From Pedobacter caeni (GTDB lineage Bacteria; Bacteroidota; Bacteroidia; Sphingobacteriales; Sphingobacteriaceae), in contig NZ_FQUQ01000002.1 in NCBI RefSeq assembly GCF_900129215.1, positions 620,001-684,000 on the forward strand: a stretch of DNA of 64,000 nt. Reading direction: 5' to 3'. The notes beneath the pieces are model-generated. The model did no database searches. It saw nothing but the letters and a program-made list of their open reading frames with translations, and was not told where the DNA came from. The translations under genes were made by a program, and so were the position numbers. Of this stretch, positions 18,298 through 28,300 are shown one piece after another (position 1 is the first letter of the stretch; each line of letters begins with the position of its first letter).

Positions 18298-19125
18298 ATG
18301 AAAAAAGGGAAGATGTACCTCATTATAATAGCTGTTATCTTATTAATTGCCCTGGTTCCACTATTGGTGAACCGAATCTATTCGGCCAGGTTGGATAAGA
18401 GTTATCGGGATCTGACAGACTTTTCTAAAGCTGATGGTTATACTTTAAAAAAAGTATCCATAAAAGGAAAACTTCAGTTCCAGCATACCGATTCGTCTGC
18501 GGATTATGTGAGTTTTATCTACATGGATACCGTAAACCTAAACTTTAAAGTCATCACAAAGATTTATACGGGTGTGGGTGATCACTATGAAACAGCATAT
18601 GTGACTTTTGATCAGACCGGCAAAATCATAGAAACCGACAGGTATATTCCGTTTGAAACTGAAACTACTTATCAGTTTGACAGGGAAACACTGGATGCTG
18701 AGGGGAAAGTTATCCGACGGGTTAAAGATGTGGAAACAGACAGCATTAACAATGTTAAAAACTGCGTTTTATTAAATGGACTATTACCGCCATGGCCGAA
18801 ATGGAAAGAAAAGTCATCGCCGGTTTACATCCGTCATTTTGCTAAGAAAGAATTGAATTGGTCGGAATTGAACCCTTTTCAACTGGCTGGCATTAACGGT
18901 AGTGGAAATGTATCTGTCTGGTCTGGCTTTGCCTATTGCGACCTGCAGTTTATGGGCAAAACTGTAAAGCTGAAGATTCCTTTTGGATACGATAGCTTGT
19001 TTTTCAATACCAACGACTATTACGCAGACCTGCAATATTACACTTTACCAGAAGAGTTCATGAAAAAATTGCCGGTAAGGTTTATACAATTGAAGAATGA
19101 TATCTATGTTCTAAGCAGTTTCTAA
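18298..19125 (+). CDS. hypothetical membrane-anchored protein
   Basis: 275 residues. One N-terminal membrane helix (~6-24, IIIAVILLIALVPLL), then a soluble domain of strands with many Tyr/Phe. The sequence contains LNGLLPPWPKWKE and LAGINGSGNVSVWSG-like segments, but I do not recognise the family. An AT-rich region before it carries a near -7 box (TATCTTCG around 18268). It is followed after 85 bases by the MFS pump gene, which has its own promoter box. Confidence 0.65.
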   Translation: MKKGKMYLIIIAVILLIALVPLLVNRIYSARLDKSYRDLTDFSKADGYTLKKVSIKGKLQFQHTDSSADYVSFIYMDTVNLNFKVITKIYTGVGDHYETAYVTFDQTGKIIETDRYIPFETETTYQFDRETLDAEGKVIRRVKDVETDSINNVKNCVLLNGLLPPWPKWKEKSSPVYIRHFAKKELNWSELNPFQLAGINGSGNVSVWSGFAYCDLQFMGKTVKLKIPFGYDSLFFNTNDYYADLQYYTLPEEFMKKLPVRFIQLKNDIYVLSSF

Positions 19126-19180
19126 CCATAAGTCCTATTTAACTTCATTTTTGTCCTAACATGAAAATTACTGCGCAAAC

Positions 19181-19188
19181 TACTTTTG
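19181..19188 (+). promoter_or_regulatory. Bacteroidetes -7 box before the MFS pump gene
   Basis: TACTTTTG is an exact TAnnTTTG match, 22 bases upstream of the ATG at 19211. No -33 TTG lies at the normal distance (the nearest TTTG, at 19150, gives a 27-base gap), so the box is supported only by its sequence and position. Confidence 0.5.
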
Positions 19189-19210
19189 TGAAGTAACCCT
19201 GCATGTTTAA

Positions 19211-20617
19211 ATGATAAAAAAAACAGAACGCAATTCCTCCACATGGTGGTTGTTTGCCAGTCTCTCTCTTCCGATGCTGCTTTCCTCGTTAAGTACGAGT
19301 ATTGCTAATGTTGCATTACCAACGCTGGTACATAAATTCAGTGCTTCTTTCCAGGGAGTCCAATGGGTGGTACTTGCTTACCTTCTTGCGGTTACTACTT
19401 TGATTGTGAGTGTGGGGAGGCTTGGAGATCTGATTGGCCGTAAGCGTTTGCTGCTGTTCGGGCTCTTTTTATTTACATTGGCTTCGGCTTTATGCGGCCT
19501 TGCCACTTCATTGTCAATACTGATTGTCTTCCGGGCATTACAGGGATTTGCTGCTGCCATTATGATGGCGCTGTCTCTGTCATTTGTCAGTGAAGCCGTA
19601 CCGAAGGAAAAATTTGGCCGTACGATGGGCTTACTGGGAACGACCTCTGCAATTGGTACCGCCCTGGGCCCATCATTGGGTGGCTTTTTGATCGCAGGAC
19701 TCAGCTGGCGGGCCATCTTCTTTATTAATTTACCGATAGGCTTGCTTACTTTTCTTTTGGTTAAACGCTATTTGCCTGCTGACCGTCAGGGAGCGAAAGT
19801 GCAATGGAGCAGTTTCGATGTTAAAGGCACCTTCCTGCTCAGTTTAACGCTTGCTGCTTATGCACTTTCGATGACGATCGGACATGGCGACTATGGCAAA
19901 CTTAATGTATTGCTATTCCTTGGCGCTGTTTTTGGGCTCGTATTGTTTATATGGACTGAGCGAAAAGCAGACACGCCATTAATTCAGCTAACCGTATTTC
20001 ATAATCTGGCATTGCGTGCTGGTCTGGTCATGAATGTATTGGTGTCGACGGTGATGATGGCGACACTGGTGATCGGCCCATTTTACCTTGCGCGCGGGCT
20101 GGGACTGAACCAGGCCGTTGTTGGGTTGATGATGTCGGTTGGCCCGGTGATCTCCATACTGAGCGGCGTCCCGGCTGGTCGTATTGCGGATCGTTTGGGG
20201 CCGTTGAAATCCCTGATCACCGGACTTATAGTGATGGCGGTTGGCGCATTTACGCTCTCCGCTTTTTCAGCAGATCTGGGGATTCCCGGATATATTGTTG
20301 CCATGGCAGTTTTAACACCAGGTTATCAATTGTTTCAGGCCGCCAATAATACTTCGGTCATGATGGATGTGGTTCCGGAACAGAGAGGCGTGATGTCTGG
20401 TCTGCTTAATTTGTCGCGCAATCTTGGACTGATTACAGGCGCATCCCTGATGGGGGCCATATTTGCGCTTGCATCTGGTACAAATGAAATGATCTCGGCC
20501 CGGCCTGAAGCTATAATGACCGGTGTCCGGATTACATTTGCTGTTGCCGGGACACTGGTTATATTTGCTTTAGTGATTGCAGTCAGGCTTAACAGGCGGA
20601 CCAGGCATCAGCTATAA
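19211..20617 (+). CDS. MFS drug-efflux transporter, DHA2 (14-TMS) type
   Basis: 468 residues, almost entirely hydrophobic with about 14 predicted membrane segments. Motif A is GRLGDLIGRKRLLLFG between TM2 and TM3. The antiporter motif C is in TM5 (GTTSAIGTALGPSLGGFLI). A short charged loop separates the two halves near residue 195. The closest general relatives are EmrB/QacA-type proton antiporters that export hydrophobic cations and drugs from the inner membrane. No MFP or TolC partner is nearby, so it would act alone. A small unrecognised gene follows after 4 bases. Confidence 0.92.
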   Translation: MIKKTERNSSTWWLFASLSLPMLLSSLSTSIANVALPTLVHKFSASFQGVQWVVLAYLLAVTTLIVSVGRLGDLIGRKRLLLFGLFLFTLASALCGLATSLSILIVFRALQGFAAAIMMALSLSFVSEAVPKEKFGRTMGLLGTTSAIGTALGPSLGGFLIAGLSWRAIFFINLPIGLLTFLLVKRYLPADRQGAKVQWSSFDVKGTFLLSLTLAAYALSMTIGHGDYGKLNVLLFLGAVFGLVLFIWTERKADTPLIQLTVFHNLALRAGLVMNVLVSTVMMATLVIGPFYLARGLGLNQAVVGLMMSVGPVISILSGVPAGRIADRLGPLKSLITGLIVMAVGAFTLSAFSADLGIPGYIVAMAVLTPGYQLFQAANNTSVMMDVVPEQRGVMSGLLNLSRNLGLITGASLMGAIFALASGTNEMISARPEAIMTGVRITFAVAGTLVIFALVIAVRLNRRTRHQL

Positions 20618-20621
20618 TCCT

Positions 20622-21365
20622 ATGGAAAGAAACTATACAAAAGACTATATTGAAATCTCCAACCAGTTTAGAAAATCAAATGCTGACAAGGAAAGTGTTG
20701 AAAAACTCTATGATTTGTACTATGAACTGGAAAAGATAGAGCGAACAAAAAGTGATGACCTCATCCTTTCTAATATTTATAGTCTATTAGGGTTTCATCA
20801 ATCTGCTTACGAAGTTTTTCAGGCAGCTGCAGACTTAACTGACAGAAAAAGCGTAGCAAAACTTTATGTGATGGAAGAGAAGGCTAAATCTCATAAAAAC
20901 AACTTTATCATAAAAGATATCCGGAAATATAGAGACCGGAAAGAACAGATCAGACTTGATTTAACGGACTTTATCAGGTCAGCAGCTGATGAGGTTAAAT
21001 ACGAAATCCTAAATAAAAACCTTGTTGTTTTCAATAAAACGCTTAAAGACGGTAAGATCGAAATTTATCTCCCTGACCGTCCTGTTGAAATTTATGCTGA
21101 CCGGATTATCAAGTACATCGTTTGGTTGTCAGACTGCAAAAGCGAATTGATCCACTTTTATAACCATCAAAACAACAGTTGTGCTGAGGGACAGGCCGAT
21201 GAAGACTGGTATGACACCTTAGAAATATTCAGTGTCAGAGTCACCATCGGCCAATCAACTGATATTTTTGCAGATATTTCAGTTGGAGATGATCTTTCTC
21301 CGGATCATATTCTGGATATCGAAACGACAAACCAAACGATTACTGCTATGAGTTATGACGGATAG
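20622..21365 (+). CDS. hypothetical protein, family not recognised
   Basis: 247 residues from the ATG at 20622, four bases after the MFS stop; the in-frame ATG at 20577 lies inside the MFS gene. The N-terminal half is charged and helical (IEISNQFRKSNADKESVEKL). The C-terminal ~100 residues look like a small beta domain ending in ISVGDDLSPDHILDIETTNQ, a style seen in DUF2004/immunity-type domains, but this likeness is weak. No signal peptide. The tight spacing suggests cotranscription with the pump. It converges with the glycosidase-like lipoprotein gene, 10 bases away. Confidence 0.65.
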   Translation: MERNYTKDYIEISNQFRKSNADKESVEKLYDLYYELEKIERTKSDDLILSNIYSLLGFHQSAYEVFQAAADLTDRKSVAKLYVMEEKAKSHKNNFIIKDIRKYRDRKEQIRLDLTDFIRSAADEVKYEILNKNLVVFNKTLKDGKIEIYLPDRPVEIYADRIIKYIVWLSDCKSELIHFYNHQNNSCAEGQADEDWYDTLEIFSVRVTIGQSTDIFADISVGDDLSPDHILDIETTNQTITAMSYDG

Positions 21366-21375
21366 AAAGAGCCGG

Positions 21376-22683
21376 TCATTTTTTATGGACGACTGCCCAG
21401 TCCCGGAACTGCTTTATTGCTTTGCTCAATACCCCGGCTGATCCTTTAAATTTACCTGATCCGTCTGGTACATCCCCTTTGCCATACCACTCATAGAATC
21501 CTTTGTTTTTAACCACACGGTTGATCATGGGCCGGACTTCTTCGTATGCTTCTTTTACAAAACCATGTGCAATGAGTTGTTGTATCATTCTTCCGCCAAA
21601 CCAGGTCCAGTCTCCTCCATTTTGATAAACATAAGGATTGGCCATGCCTCCTCTGAAAAAACCTTTAGGATAGGTAGGGTATAAGGTCAGGCCAATACTT
21701 GGCATTCCGGAGAGTTTTACGTTCTCTACCATTTGCCTGTTGACGATTGCAATCTCTTCTTTGGAAAGTAATCCTGCTTCTATTGCCACTGCCGTGCCGC
21801 CATGATAATGAATGCTGTTTTCATCAAAGCCAGCCGGGACCGGAGATTTCCCGGGATAAATATGTGGGATAAATTTTTGCTTTTTTGTGTCCCAAAGGTG
21901 TTTTCTTACCTGATCATGAATGTTTTTCTCAAGTTTCGTCCATTGCGCTGTTTTCTGCTCATCGGGTACAACTTTTATTAAATATTGCAGAGCAATCATG
22001 AACATGGCATTGTCGTAAACGTCGATCGCTTCATCTGACAGTTTGTTCCAATCACAACCAAAATCATCATTTGGCTGTACATCGCCCCAATCTGCAGTCA
22101 TGGCTCCCCATAGTAAACCGTATTTTTTGTTGTAACGTTCGCGTAATAAGTAGGCAATCATTTTTTCTATTCTGCTGAGCACAGTAATGCCGGCTACTTT
22201 CTCTTTTAACAGGGTAACATCCCCTGTTTTTTGAATGTATTTCCCCACCAGTTGAATGAGCGAAGTTTCCTGATCGGTTTCAACGGTATTTTTAAATCCT
22301 ACATGACCGGGAGCAGCCTCTGAGTAATATGGAGTATCATCATTCCAGGTGAAGTCTTTTTTCAGCACATAACCATCTACCATCTCATCGTTTTTTTGCT
22401 GAAGGGCAAAAAAGAGAAGGATCGCTCCCCGAATCTCTGCTTTCGGGTACAGATCCAGGGAAGTTTCAATCATTGTATTGAAATCACGTGCCCAGATCTG
22501 AGAGTAGCCGCTTCCGGCATTGAAACCCTCTTTAACCACACTCTTTGCCAGACTGTCGACCATGTTGAGTGAGGAATCTGCAAGGATCAGATCAGCTAAT
22601 TCCTGATCCTGAGTTTTTTTTTCAGTATCGCATCCGATCATGAGCAATGAGCAGAATGAAATGTAAATAATAAGCTTGTTCAT
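21376..22683 (-). CDS. six-hairpin glycosidase-like lipoprotein, PUL member (paralogue of the 30131 gene)
   Basis: 435 residues. Lipobox SLLMIGC with Cys18, so it is probably anchored in the outer membrane. The body has the alternating-helix pattern of an (alpha/alpha)6 barrel, with strongly conserved blocks shared with the protein at 30131: YSQIWARDFNTMIETSL, TVETDQETSLIQLVG, ADWGDVQP, YDNAMFMIALQYL, NGGDWTWFGGRMIQQLIAHG and GSGKFKGSAGVL. The acidic residues in TVETDQE, RDFN and ADWGD are the best catalytic candidates. The CAZy family cannot be assigned by eye; amylo-alpha-1,6-glucosidase-like and GH100-like folds share the style. It is divergent from the first GH92 gene. Confidence 0.8.
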   Translation of the reverse strand: MNKLIIYISFCSLLMIGCDTEKKTQDQELADLILADSSLNMVDSLAKSVVKEGFNAGSGYSQIWARDFNTMIETSLDLYPKAEIRGAILLFFALQQKNDEMVDGYVLKKDFTWNDDTPYYSEAAPGHVGFKNTVETDQETSLIQLVGKYIQKTGDVTLLKEKVAGITVLSRIEKMIAYLLRERYNKKYGLLWGAMTADWGDVQPNDDFGCDWNKLSDEAIDVYDNAMFMIALQYLIKVVPDEQKTAQWTKLEKNIHDQVRKHLWDTKKQKFIPHIYPGKSPVPAGFDENSIHYHGGTAVAIEAGLLSKEEIAIVNRQMVENVKLSGMPSIGLTLYPTYPKGFFRGGMANPYVYQNGGDWTWFGGRMIQQLIAHGFVKEAYEEVRPMINRVVKNKGFYEWYGKGDVPDGSGKFKGSAGVLSKAIKQFRDWAVVHKK

Positions 22684-22702
22684 AAGGTTTGGTTTTTATG
22701 TG

Positions 22703-22852
22703 TGTACATACAAGTATAGTAAATTTTATATTTACAAGTACATAATGAGGCTTTTTAGTGTTATTGTTAATGATTTTATCTATTATAAAGAGTTGCTAAA
22801 CAATATTTTTTAAAATATTTGTTCAGTTTTAATAAGTATGTATGTACATTTG
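22703..22852. promoter_or_regulatory. divergent promoter region with inverted and direct repeats
   Basis: Between the two PUL genes that start at 22683 (-) and 22860 (+). TGTACATAC (22703-22711) and GTATGTACA (22840-22848) are exact inverted copies, each close to one start codon. TACAAGTA occurs twice in direct orientation (22709-22716 and 22733-22740). TACATTTG (22845-22852) is an exact -7 box for the + strand; on the - strand TATACTTG fits with one mismatch. The pattern fits a shared operator for both genes, but no regulator gene is nearby. Confidence 0.5.
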
Positions 22853-22859
22853 GTATATC

Positions 22860-25193
22860 ATGACCAAAAGAATTATTCTCCTGTTATTAATTACTATTCA
22901 CACTGTGCTGCTCTATGCGCAAAGAGAGAAGGGGCCTGTTCAGTATGTGAGGCCTAATATTGGTTCAGCACATAGCCGATACTTCTTTTATACGCCGGCA
23001 GCTGTTCCCTTTGGGATGGCCAAACTGGCGCCGAGTACGAATGGGAGTAATGGAAATGCAGGGGGATGGGAAGCTGTAGGGTACGATGACCGTCACCGTT
23101 CAATTGAGGGCTTTGCAAATTTTCATGAATTTCAGATTGGCGGGGTGGTGTTTGCACCAACTGTGGGCCAGCTGAAAACCTTTCCAGGTAAAGAAGGGGA
23201 GCGAAATTCGGGATACAGATCTTCTTTTGATAAGGCAGACGAATATGCTACTGCCGGATATTATCGGGTATGGCTAAAAGATTACAAAATTAAAGCAGAA
23301 CTGACTGCTACACAGCGGGTCGGTTTTCATCAATACACTTTTCCTGAAACAGATTCTGCCAATGTGATTTTTGACATTGGCCATAAGATGGGAGAGAGTG
23401 GGCCGGTATTGGATGCGAAAGTAACCTATGATGACCGCCACGTCTGGGGTTATGTGGTGACAAAGCCGGTATACGTTCAGAAATACCAGGAGGCAGCAAA
23501 TGTGACGATGTATTTTTATGCGGAGCTGGATAAAAGCCCTGTTTCCTATGGCACTTTCAAAGACAGTATAGCCCATCATGGACTTAAAAGCATACAAGGA
23601 AAGGGTGCTGGCATATACCTGCGTTTTAAGACAAAGAAAGGGGAGCAGATTGGAATTAAAACCGGTCTTTCTTATACTTCTGTAGAGAATGCAAAACTCA
23701 ACCTGATGAAAGAAGCATCAACCCTGACTTTTGCAAAGGCGAAAGCTGCAGCGATTCAAAACTGGAACAATTCATTAGGCAGGATTGCGGTAGAGGGTGG
23801 CCTGGAGCAGGACCGTATTAAGTTTTATACCGGACTATTCCATGCACTTTTAGGTAGAGGATTGGCGAATGATGTGAATGGTGCGTACCCTAAAAACGAT
23901 GGGACAACCGGACAAATAGCGCTTTTGAAAAATGGCAGCCCAATGCACAATCATTACAATACGGATGCAATTTGGGGTGCCTTCTGGAACCTGACTCAGC
24001 TATGGGCGATTGCCTACCCGGAATACTACAATGATTGGGTGCAAAGTCAGTTATTGGTTTATAAAGACGCTGGCTGGCTTGGTGATGGCATTGCAAATAG
24101 CAAATACGTATCTGGTGTGGGAACGAATTTTACAGGACTGGCCATTGCGGCGGCATATAATGTGGGAATCAGGGACTATGATGTTGCTTCGGCCTATGCC
24201 GCAGTAAGGAAAAATGAACTGGAAGGGAAAGACCGGATTCCGGGAGCTGGAAAACTGGATGTCGGTGTTTTTGTAAAAAACGGCTATTCTCCATATGTGA
24301 AAGACCTGAGCGGCAATCCCGAATTAAATACAGAGGGTTCCCCTTTTGGTGCCTCTCATACTTTAGAATATTCTTTTTCTGCCTATGCAGCAGCACAATT
24401 TGCGAAGGCACTCGGTAAGACCGCAGATGATCAGCAGTTGAGTAAACTCTCTGAAGGCTGGAAATTGCTTTATGATCCGGCTACAAAATTTATCAGACCG
24501 AAGGATAACCAGGGTAAATTCCTGGACAAGTTTAACCCTTTAGAATCCTGGAGAGGATTTCAGGAGGGAAATGCCTGGCAGTATACCTTTTATGTTCCCC
24601 ATGTTCCCGAGCAATTGGTGAGTCTGGTGGGCAAAGAGATCTTCAGCAACCGGCTGGACAGCATTTTTACTGTTTCACAGAAAAACTTATTTGGAGGAGG
24701 AAAACATATCGATGCCTTTGCAGGGATCGAAGGCTTATATAATCATGGTAACCAGCCAAACCTGCATGTTTCCTGGTTATTCCATTATGCCGGAAGGCCA
24801 GATCTGAGCCAGAAATGGGTGAGGGCAATTTGTAATGAATTTTATGGAACTGATGGTATCCATGGTTATGGATACGGGCAGGATGAAGATCAGGGACAGT
24901 TAGGGGCATGGTATGTCTTATCTGCAATGGGATTGTTTGATGTAAAAGGGCTGACAGCACCTGAACCTTCTTTCCTGATTGGAGCTCCATTGTTTAAAAC
25001 GGTCAGGATTAAGCTTCCAAAAGAGATCAGAAAAAACGATTTCTTAATTGAAGCTGATCAACAGCAGCCGGATCATCAGTATGTACAGCGTGGAACTTTG
25101 AATGGGCAGCCTTTGAAGGGCCTGACCATTAAGTTTAATGAACTGAATAAAGGGGGGATACTTAATCTGGTGCTCAGCAACCAGCCCAAATAA
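22860..25193 (+). CDS. GH92-family alpha-mannosidase
   Basis: 777 residues from the ATG at 22860, which gives a clean signal peptide (MTKRIILLLLITIHTVLLYAQ); an in-frame ATG at 22842 overlaps the putative -7 box. The N-terminal beta-sandwich holds VRPNIGSAHSRYF and AAVPFGMAKLAPS, the GH92 opening. The (alpha/alpha)6 catalytic part contains HNHYNTDAIWGAFWNLTQLW, the general acid in EGNAWQYTFYVPH (Glu569) and the base pair in DEDQGQLGAWYVLSAMGLF (Asp675, Asp677). The ~106-residue spacing agrees with known GH92 enzymes. GH92 are Ca-dependent inverting exo-alpha-mannosidases of the periplasm. SusC follows after 125 bases without a terminator. Confidence 0.9.
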   Translation: MTKRIILLLLITIHTVLLYAQREKGPVQYVRPNIGSAHSRYFFYTPAAVPFGMAKLAPSTNGSNGNAGGWEAVGYDDRHRSIEGFANFHEFQIGGVVFAPTVGQLKTFPGKEGERNSGYRSSFDKADEYATAGYYRVWLKDYKIKAELTATQRVGFHQYTFPETDSANVIFDIGHKMGESGPVLDAKVTYDDRHVWGYVVTKPVYVQKYQEAANVTMYFYAELDKSPVSYGTFKDSIAHHGLKSIQGKGAGIYLRFKTKKGEQIGIKTGLSYTSVENAKLNLMKEASTLTFAKAKAAAIQNWNNSLGRIAVEGGLEQDRIKFYTGLFHALLGRGLANDVNGAYPKNDGTTGQIALLKNGSPMHNHYNTDAIWGAFWNLTQLWAIAYPEYYNDWVQSQLLVYKDAGWLGDGIANSKYVSGVGTNFTGLAIAAAYNVGIRDYDVASAYAAVRKNELEGKDRIPGAGKLDVGVFVKNGYSPYVKDLSGNPELNTEGSPFGASHTLEYSFSAYAAAQFAKALGKTADDQQLSKLSEGWKLLYDPATKFIRPKDNQGKFLDKFNPLESWRGFQEGNAWQYTFYVPHVPEQLVSLVGKEIFSNRLDSIFTVSQKNLFGGGKHIDAFAGIEGLYNHGNQPNLHVSWLFHYAGRPDLSQKWVRAICNEFYGTDGIHGYGYGQDEDQGQLGAWYVLSAMGLFDVKGLTAPEPSFLIGAPLFKTVRIKLPKEIRKNDFLIEADQQQPDHQYVQRGTLNGQPLKGLTIKFNELNKGGILNLVLSNQPK

Positions 25194-25281
25194 AAAAAAA
25201 CAGCCTGATCATTGGCCGCAATTTCTCAAGCAGAAAAGGCGGGATGGAACTGCTATGCAATTTTACAAACCGAATAACAAC

Positions 25282-25300
25282 CAACTAACCAAATATCAAA
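25282..25300 (+). promoter_or_regulatory. A/C-rich leader motif before susC
   Basis: CAACTAACCAAATATCAAA lies 18 bases before the susC ATG. The same 19-mer with two changes is found at 61616-61634 before the second SusC-type gene. It has no internal pairing and resembles the unstructured A-rich leaders that favour translation in Bacteroidetes. Confidence 0.45.
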
Positions 25301-25318
25301 TCACTAAATCTGTATGAA

Positions 25319-28300
25319 ATGAAAAGAATGTTTGTTTTTCTAATGTCCTTGCTGATATACCTGGGGGGATACACAGCAAGTTATGCACAATCCTCTTCCG
25401 GAATTCTGGTAAAAGGCGTCGTTTATGATGCCGCAAACCGGTCTGTAAGCCTGCCTGGGGTAGGAGTGACGTTAAAAGGGGGCAGTAAAAGGACCGTGAC
25501 CAATGGAAATGGAACTTTTCAGATCGAGGTGCCTTCTGCATCATCTGTGCTGATTTTCAGCTATATCGGTATGCAAAATCAGGAAGTTAAAGTTACCGGA
25601 AATCAGGAATTGAATGTGTTTATGAGTGCGGATAGTAAAGCACTGGAGGAAGTGGTCGTTACCGGCTATGGAACACAACGCAAATCTGATGTAACGGGTT
25701 CTGTAGGCGTAGTTTCCGGCAAAGATCTCCTTACCGCTCCTGCAACCAATGCTTTGCAGGGTTTAAAAGGAAAGGTAGCGGGGGTCAATGTGTTTTTAAA
25801 TTCCGGATCCCCTACAGGTAGTCCAAAGGTATTAATCAGAGGACTGGGAACGATCAATTCATCTTCAAATCCTTTGTACGTTGTAGACGGGGTGGCGATG
25901 GAAGATATTCAGTTTCTGAATCCAAATGATATTGAACGCATGGAAGTGCTGAAAGATGCCTCTTCGACCGCAATTTATGGTGCCCGTGGTGCAAATGGGG
26001 TGGTTTTAGTCAGCACAAGAAGAGGGGCGTCCACTGAAGGTGTAACGGTGGGTTATGATGGTTATGTCAGCCTGGGGGTATTGCCTAAGAAACTGGATAT
26101 GCTGAATTCAGATGAATTTTTACAGGTCATTCAAAAAGGCTTCGAAAATTATAGCAAGTATAACCCAACAGGAACTGCACCAGTATTCAGTAAAAAAGAT
26201 CCGAGATTGTTTGACGCAAATGGTAAGCCTTTATATGATACAGACTGGCAGGAAGAATCCACGCGCACCGCATTTTCACATAATCATCAGTTGAGCGTAC
26301 TGGGGAAATCAGAGAAATCTTCGTTCGGCGCATTTATGAATTATGGCAGAACAGAAGGGATCATGCTCAACAGCTGGCTTAACCGCATCAATTCCAAGAT
26401 CGCATACGATGCTAAACCAAAGAAATGGCTTTCCCTTGGTTTTAATTTGTTAGTGAACAGTACCAAAGGTAATGAAATTCAGGAAGATGGCGGAGGGCAG
26501 TCGCCAAGACGGTCGATGCTGGAAATGCCGCCAATATTTCCGGTGAAATTTCCTGATGGCGGTTGGTCAAATAGCAGTATGATTTCAGATCCTTATTCTC
26601 TTGAATCCATTGCGAATCCGGTGCATGTACTCAGCACACAAGACAGGCTTAGAAAAAGAAACCAGCTATTTGGCAATACTTACCTTACTTTTCATCTGCT
26701 CCCTGGACTGGACTTACGGACGCAATTCGGATTTGATAAACGCGATAACCTGTTCCAGGATTACAATCCTACTGATTTAACCAATATTTCTGCCCCTCTG
26801 GGATATGCATCTATTGAAAATCAGCATTCCTTTTACTGGCAGGAAGAGACTTATTTGAATTATAATAAGGAATTTGGAGACCATCGTATCAATGCTGTTC
26901 TGGGATTAAGCTGGCAGGAAAGAACTGCAGAAAACGGCTTTGTTTCTGCTCAGGGATTCTCAGATGATTTTTTCAGGTTTAACGGCATACAATCTGCAAG
27001 TCAGCCGGGAGCTCCAACTTCTTCCTTTGACCGCTGGGCGATGAACTCTTACTTCTTGAGGGGGAGCTATAGCTATAAAGACCGATACCTGCTCACCCTT
27101 ACAGGACGTGCGGATGGATCTTCCCGTTTTGGAAAAAACAATAAATACGGAATGTTCCCATCCTTTGGACTGGGTTGGGTAGTATCTAAAGAGAATTTTC
27201 TAAATCAGGTACAGGCAATTGATGAGCTGAAATTTCGCGCCAGTTATGGGGTAACGGGAAATACAGAAATACCAACTTATCAATCTCTGGGCACGATCTC
27301 TTCAGAAACCACTTTGCTGAATGGTACCCGGGTATCTACAAGCTTTGTAAACCGGTTGCCAAATCCAAATCTGGAATGGGAGAAAACGAAACAGTTTGAT
27401 GCAGGATTTGACTTGTCTTTATTCAAAAGCAGGTTAAAACTAGGAATGGATTATTACCATAAATTAACTACAGATCTGCTGTTGGACCGTCCGATACCTT
27501 CCTCTACAGGTTTTGCTGTGGTAAGGGATAACATTGGTTCGGTTTCAAACAGAGGGGTAGAGATTTTATTGAGTGGCAGTCCGATCGTAAGTCAGGATTT
27601 CAGATGGGAATCTACCTTGAACTTTAGTTACAATAAAAACAGGATAGAAGCATTAGGTGCTAATAATGAGGATATCTTCCCGGGACCTGGTTTTGTATCC
27701 GGTAGTCAGACCATTTTGCGCGTTGGCGAAAGCTTGAGCTCTTTTTATGGTTATAAAAGACTCGGAATCTGGGGAACAGACGAGGCGGCCGAAGCTGCTC
27801 TTGTAGGGGCAGTGCCAGGCAGTGCTAAAAGGAGTACCCAACGTGGGGTTATTGGTAAAGGACTGCCAGACTGGAGCGGAAGTTTCATCAATAACTTTCG
27901 TTATAAGAGCCTGGATCTGAATATCGAAATGCAGTTTGTTCATGGTGTGGATATATTACAACAGTTTTTCCATTCTACTCAGGACCGTACGGGATATTCA
28001 AATGGATTCAGCTCCACATTATATGACAGCTGGACGCCACAAAACCAAAGCGGAATGATTCAGCAAATCCGTAATGGTCCTTATTCTGGTCAGAGCAGTG
28101 AAGTAGACGACCATTGGGTGGCCAATGGGTCATACCTGAGGGCAAGTGCGATCACACTTGGCTATAACCTGACACAAAAACAATTGATGAAGTACAATTT
28201 AAAAAGTATGCGTTTTTATGTAAGTGTTCAAAATGCCTTCTTAATAAAATCAAAGTCATTTAAAGGCTATGATCCGGAAGCAACTTCTTACGGCGATAAC

